Source: CAYJBH01 sp964369445
Lineage (GTDB): Bacteria > Bacillota > Clostridia > Oscillospirales > Ruminococcaceae
Length of the DNA: 13,855 nt
Assembly (NCBI GenBank): GCA_964369445.1
Contig: CAYJFU010000053.1
Span: 1-13,855 of the forward strand
Direction of reading: 5' to 3'
The position numbers were made by a program, and so were the translations under genes. The notes under the pieces were generated by a model. That model was given only the letters and a program-made list of their open reading frames with translations. It had not been told where the DNA came from and ran no database searches. This document shows positions 13,068-13,855 of this stretch, one piece after another; the stretch's first letter is position 1; the number at the start of each line of letters is the position of its first letter.

Positions 13068-13855
13068 TAGGACGTGGCAAAGTAAGTTGTGACGCCGCCG
13101 GGATAAGCTAAATGTGGGTTGACACGAACATCGTCAAGGTAGAACATCAGGTGTAGATGTGTGCCGGTGGAGGCACCGGTGCTTCCGGCAACACCGATTA
13201 TATCGCCGGCTTGTACCGTCTGACCTGCTTGTACATCAAAGCTTTCAAGGTGAAAATAGCCGCTAACAAAGCCGTTGCCGTGGTCGATTTTAACAAAGTT
13301 GCCACCCATAGCATCGTAATCACTTTTAAGCACCGTGCCATCTGCGACCGCAAGTATTGGCGTGTCGCTCGACACGGCGATATCAAGCCCGTCGTGGAAC
13401 TCCGGCTTGCCGGTAAACGGACTTATACGCGTGCCGAACTCGCTTGTGACAATACCGCTGTTGACCGGCGATATTACCGACACAGGCAGAGTATACGCGC
13501 CGGTNNNNNNNNNNCCGGTGTTGGTATATACCGTCTCGCCGTAGACGATTTCGGTGCTCTGCGCTGCGCCCACTGCAGTCATTTGTTGTTCCGCCGCCGT
13601 CAACACCTCTTCCGGCGACATTTGTCCCTGATCGCCTGAGTCAGTTTGCTCACTTTGCGGGGCTTCTATCTGCTCGTCTTGTGGCAGTGCAGTCTGTTCG
13701 GCAGGGGGTTGCGCAGTCGGTGTCGATTGCGTTTGTTGTTCCGGCACGGCCTGTTGCACCTGCGTCGGCTGTGAGGATGCCGCCTCACCTATTGCTTCGG
13801 ATGTCGACTCTGCTGAGCTTATCACTGTCGAGTATTGCTCGACAGGCACATCACG
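13067..13855 (-). CDS. M23 family metallopeptidase (LytM-type), partial at window edge
   Basis: The C-terminal 190 or so residues form an M23/LytM domain that cuts peptidoglycan peptide bridges or, in inactive relatives, scaffolds other proteins. The zinc ligands are intact: H152 and D156 (FHDGLDIA) and the HLH at 231-233, with H200 (GYFHLE) also present (numbers count from the GTG at 13849). The region before it (about residues 1-100) is a Gln/Pro/Thr/Ser-rich linker, probably extracytoplasmic. The frame stays open to base 13855, so the true start and any signal peptide or anchor lie outside the window; the GTG at 13849 is not reliable. Ten Ns at 13505-13514 interrupt the gene. The position before an M50 protease resembles spoIVFA-spoIVFB. 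SpoIVFA is usually regulatory, yet the catalytic residues are complete here. Confidence 0.85.
   Translation of the reverse strand, partial: RDVPVEQYSTVISSAESTSEAIGEAASSQPTQVQQAVPEQQTQSTPTAQPPAEQTALPQDEQIEAPQSEQTDSGDQGQMSPEEVLTAAEQQMTAVGAAQSTEIVYGETVYTNTXXXXTGAYTLPVSVISPVNSGIVTSEFGTRISPFTGKPEFHDGLDIAVSSDTPILAVADGTVLKSDYDAMGGNFVKIDHGNGFVSGYFHLESFDVQAGQTVQAGDIIGVAGSTGASTGTHLHLMFYLDDVRVNPHLAYPGGVTTYFATS
13505..13514. other. Assembly gap (10 Ns) inside the M23 gene
   Basis: A run of 10 Ns marks a scaffold join. The same five bases, CCGGT, stand directly on both sides (13500-13504 and 13515-13519). Removing the Ns plus one copy deletes 15 bases and restores an uninterrupted frame reading TNTGAYTL. 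Confidence 0.95.

Noticed and set aside
13157..13639. 160-codon + strand open frame opposite the M23 gene
   Set aside because: It is antisense to a clear M23 domain and runs through the N gap.

Overview
The window holds the distal part of a bacterial spc-alpha ribosomal protein operon on the + strand (about 1-9470), a gene-free convergent junction (9471-10052) and an inward-facing four-gene operon on the - strand (10053-13855). Several traits point to a Firmicute, most likely of class Clostridia: a short zinc-ribbon S14, a zinc-lid adenylate kinase, a KOW-domain protein between map and infA, strong GGAGG-type ribosome binding sites, and a SpoIVFB-like membrane protease next to a TIGR03960/TIGR03936 radical-SAM pair. 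Genus cannot be read from the sequence. A run of 10 Ns inside the last gene shows that this is a scaffolded assembly.

The + strand order is rplE (3' end only), rpsN, rpsH, rplF, rplR, rpsE, rpmD, rplO, secY, adk, map, KOW protein, infA, rpmJ, rpsM, rpsK, rpsD, rpoA, rplQ. It is the canonical order with no insertion, and genes are separated by 0-60 bases. The products are ribosomal proteins, the protein-export channel that receives nascent chains, the enzyme that trims their initiator Met, initiation factor IF1, adenylate kinase and the RNA polymerase alpha subunit. Two proteins carry additions: L30 has a 57-residue Lys/Ala/Pro-rich N-terminal extension, and alpha has a charged N-terminal extension of about 20 residues. 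No ecfA/ecfT/truA/rplM/rpsI block follows rplQ.

The junction at 9471-10052 is the least ordinary part. It contains a 158-bp element bounded by 20-base imperfect inverted repeats, a strong bidirectional terminator, a compact REP-like palindrome, and a 42-base palindrome. It also contains two diverged copies of one structured motif, one inside the 158-bp element and one about 280 bases further on. The two copies share two sequence boxes but have different, still self-complementary stems, which is the pattern expected of a conserved folded RNA or single-stranded DNA. Mismatches in three of the stems are mostly G-U wobbles when read from the - strand.

The - strand operon, in transcription order, encodes an M23 peptidase (truncated by the window edge and holding the N gap), an M50/SpoIVFB-like intramembrane protease, a TIGR03960 radical-SAM protein and a TIGR03936/DUF2344 protein. 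The genes overlap by 1, 4 and about 26 bases, so they are probably translationally coupled. The two proteases fit a sporulation-type or envelope signalling pair. The role of the radical-SAM pair is unknown.
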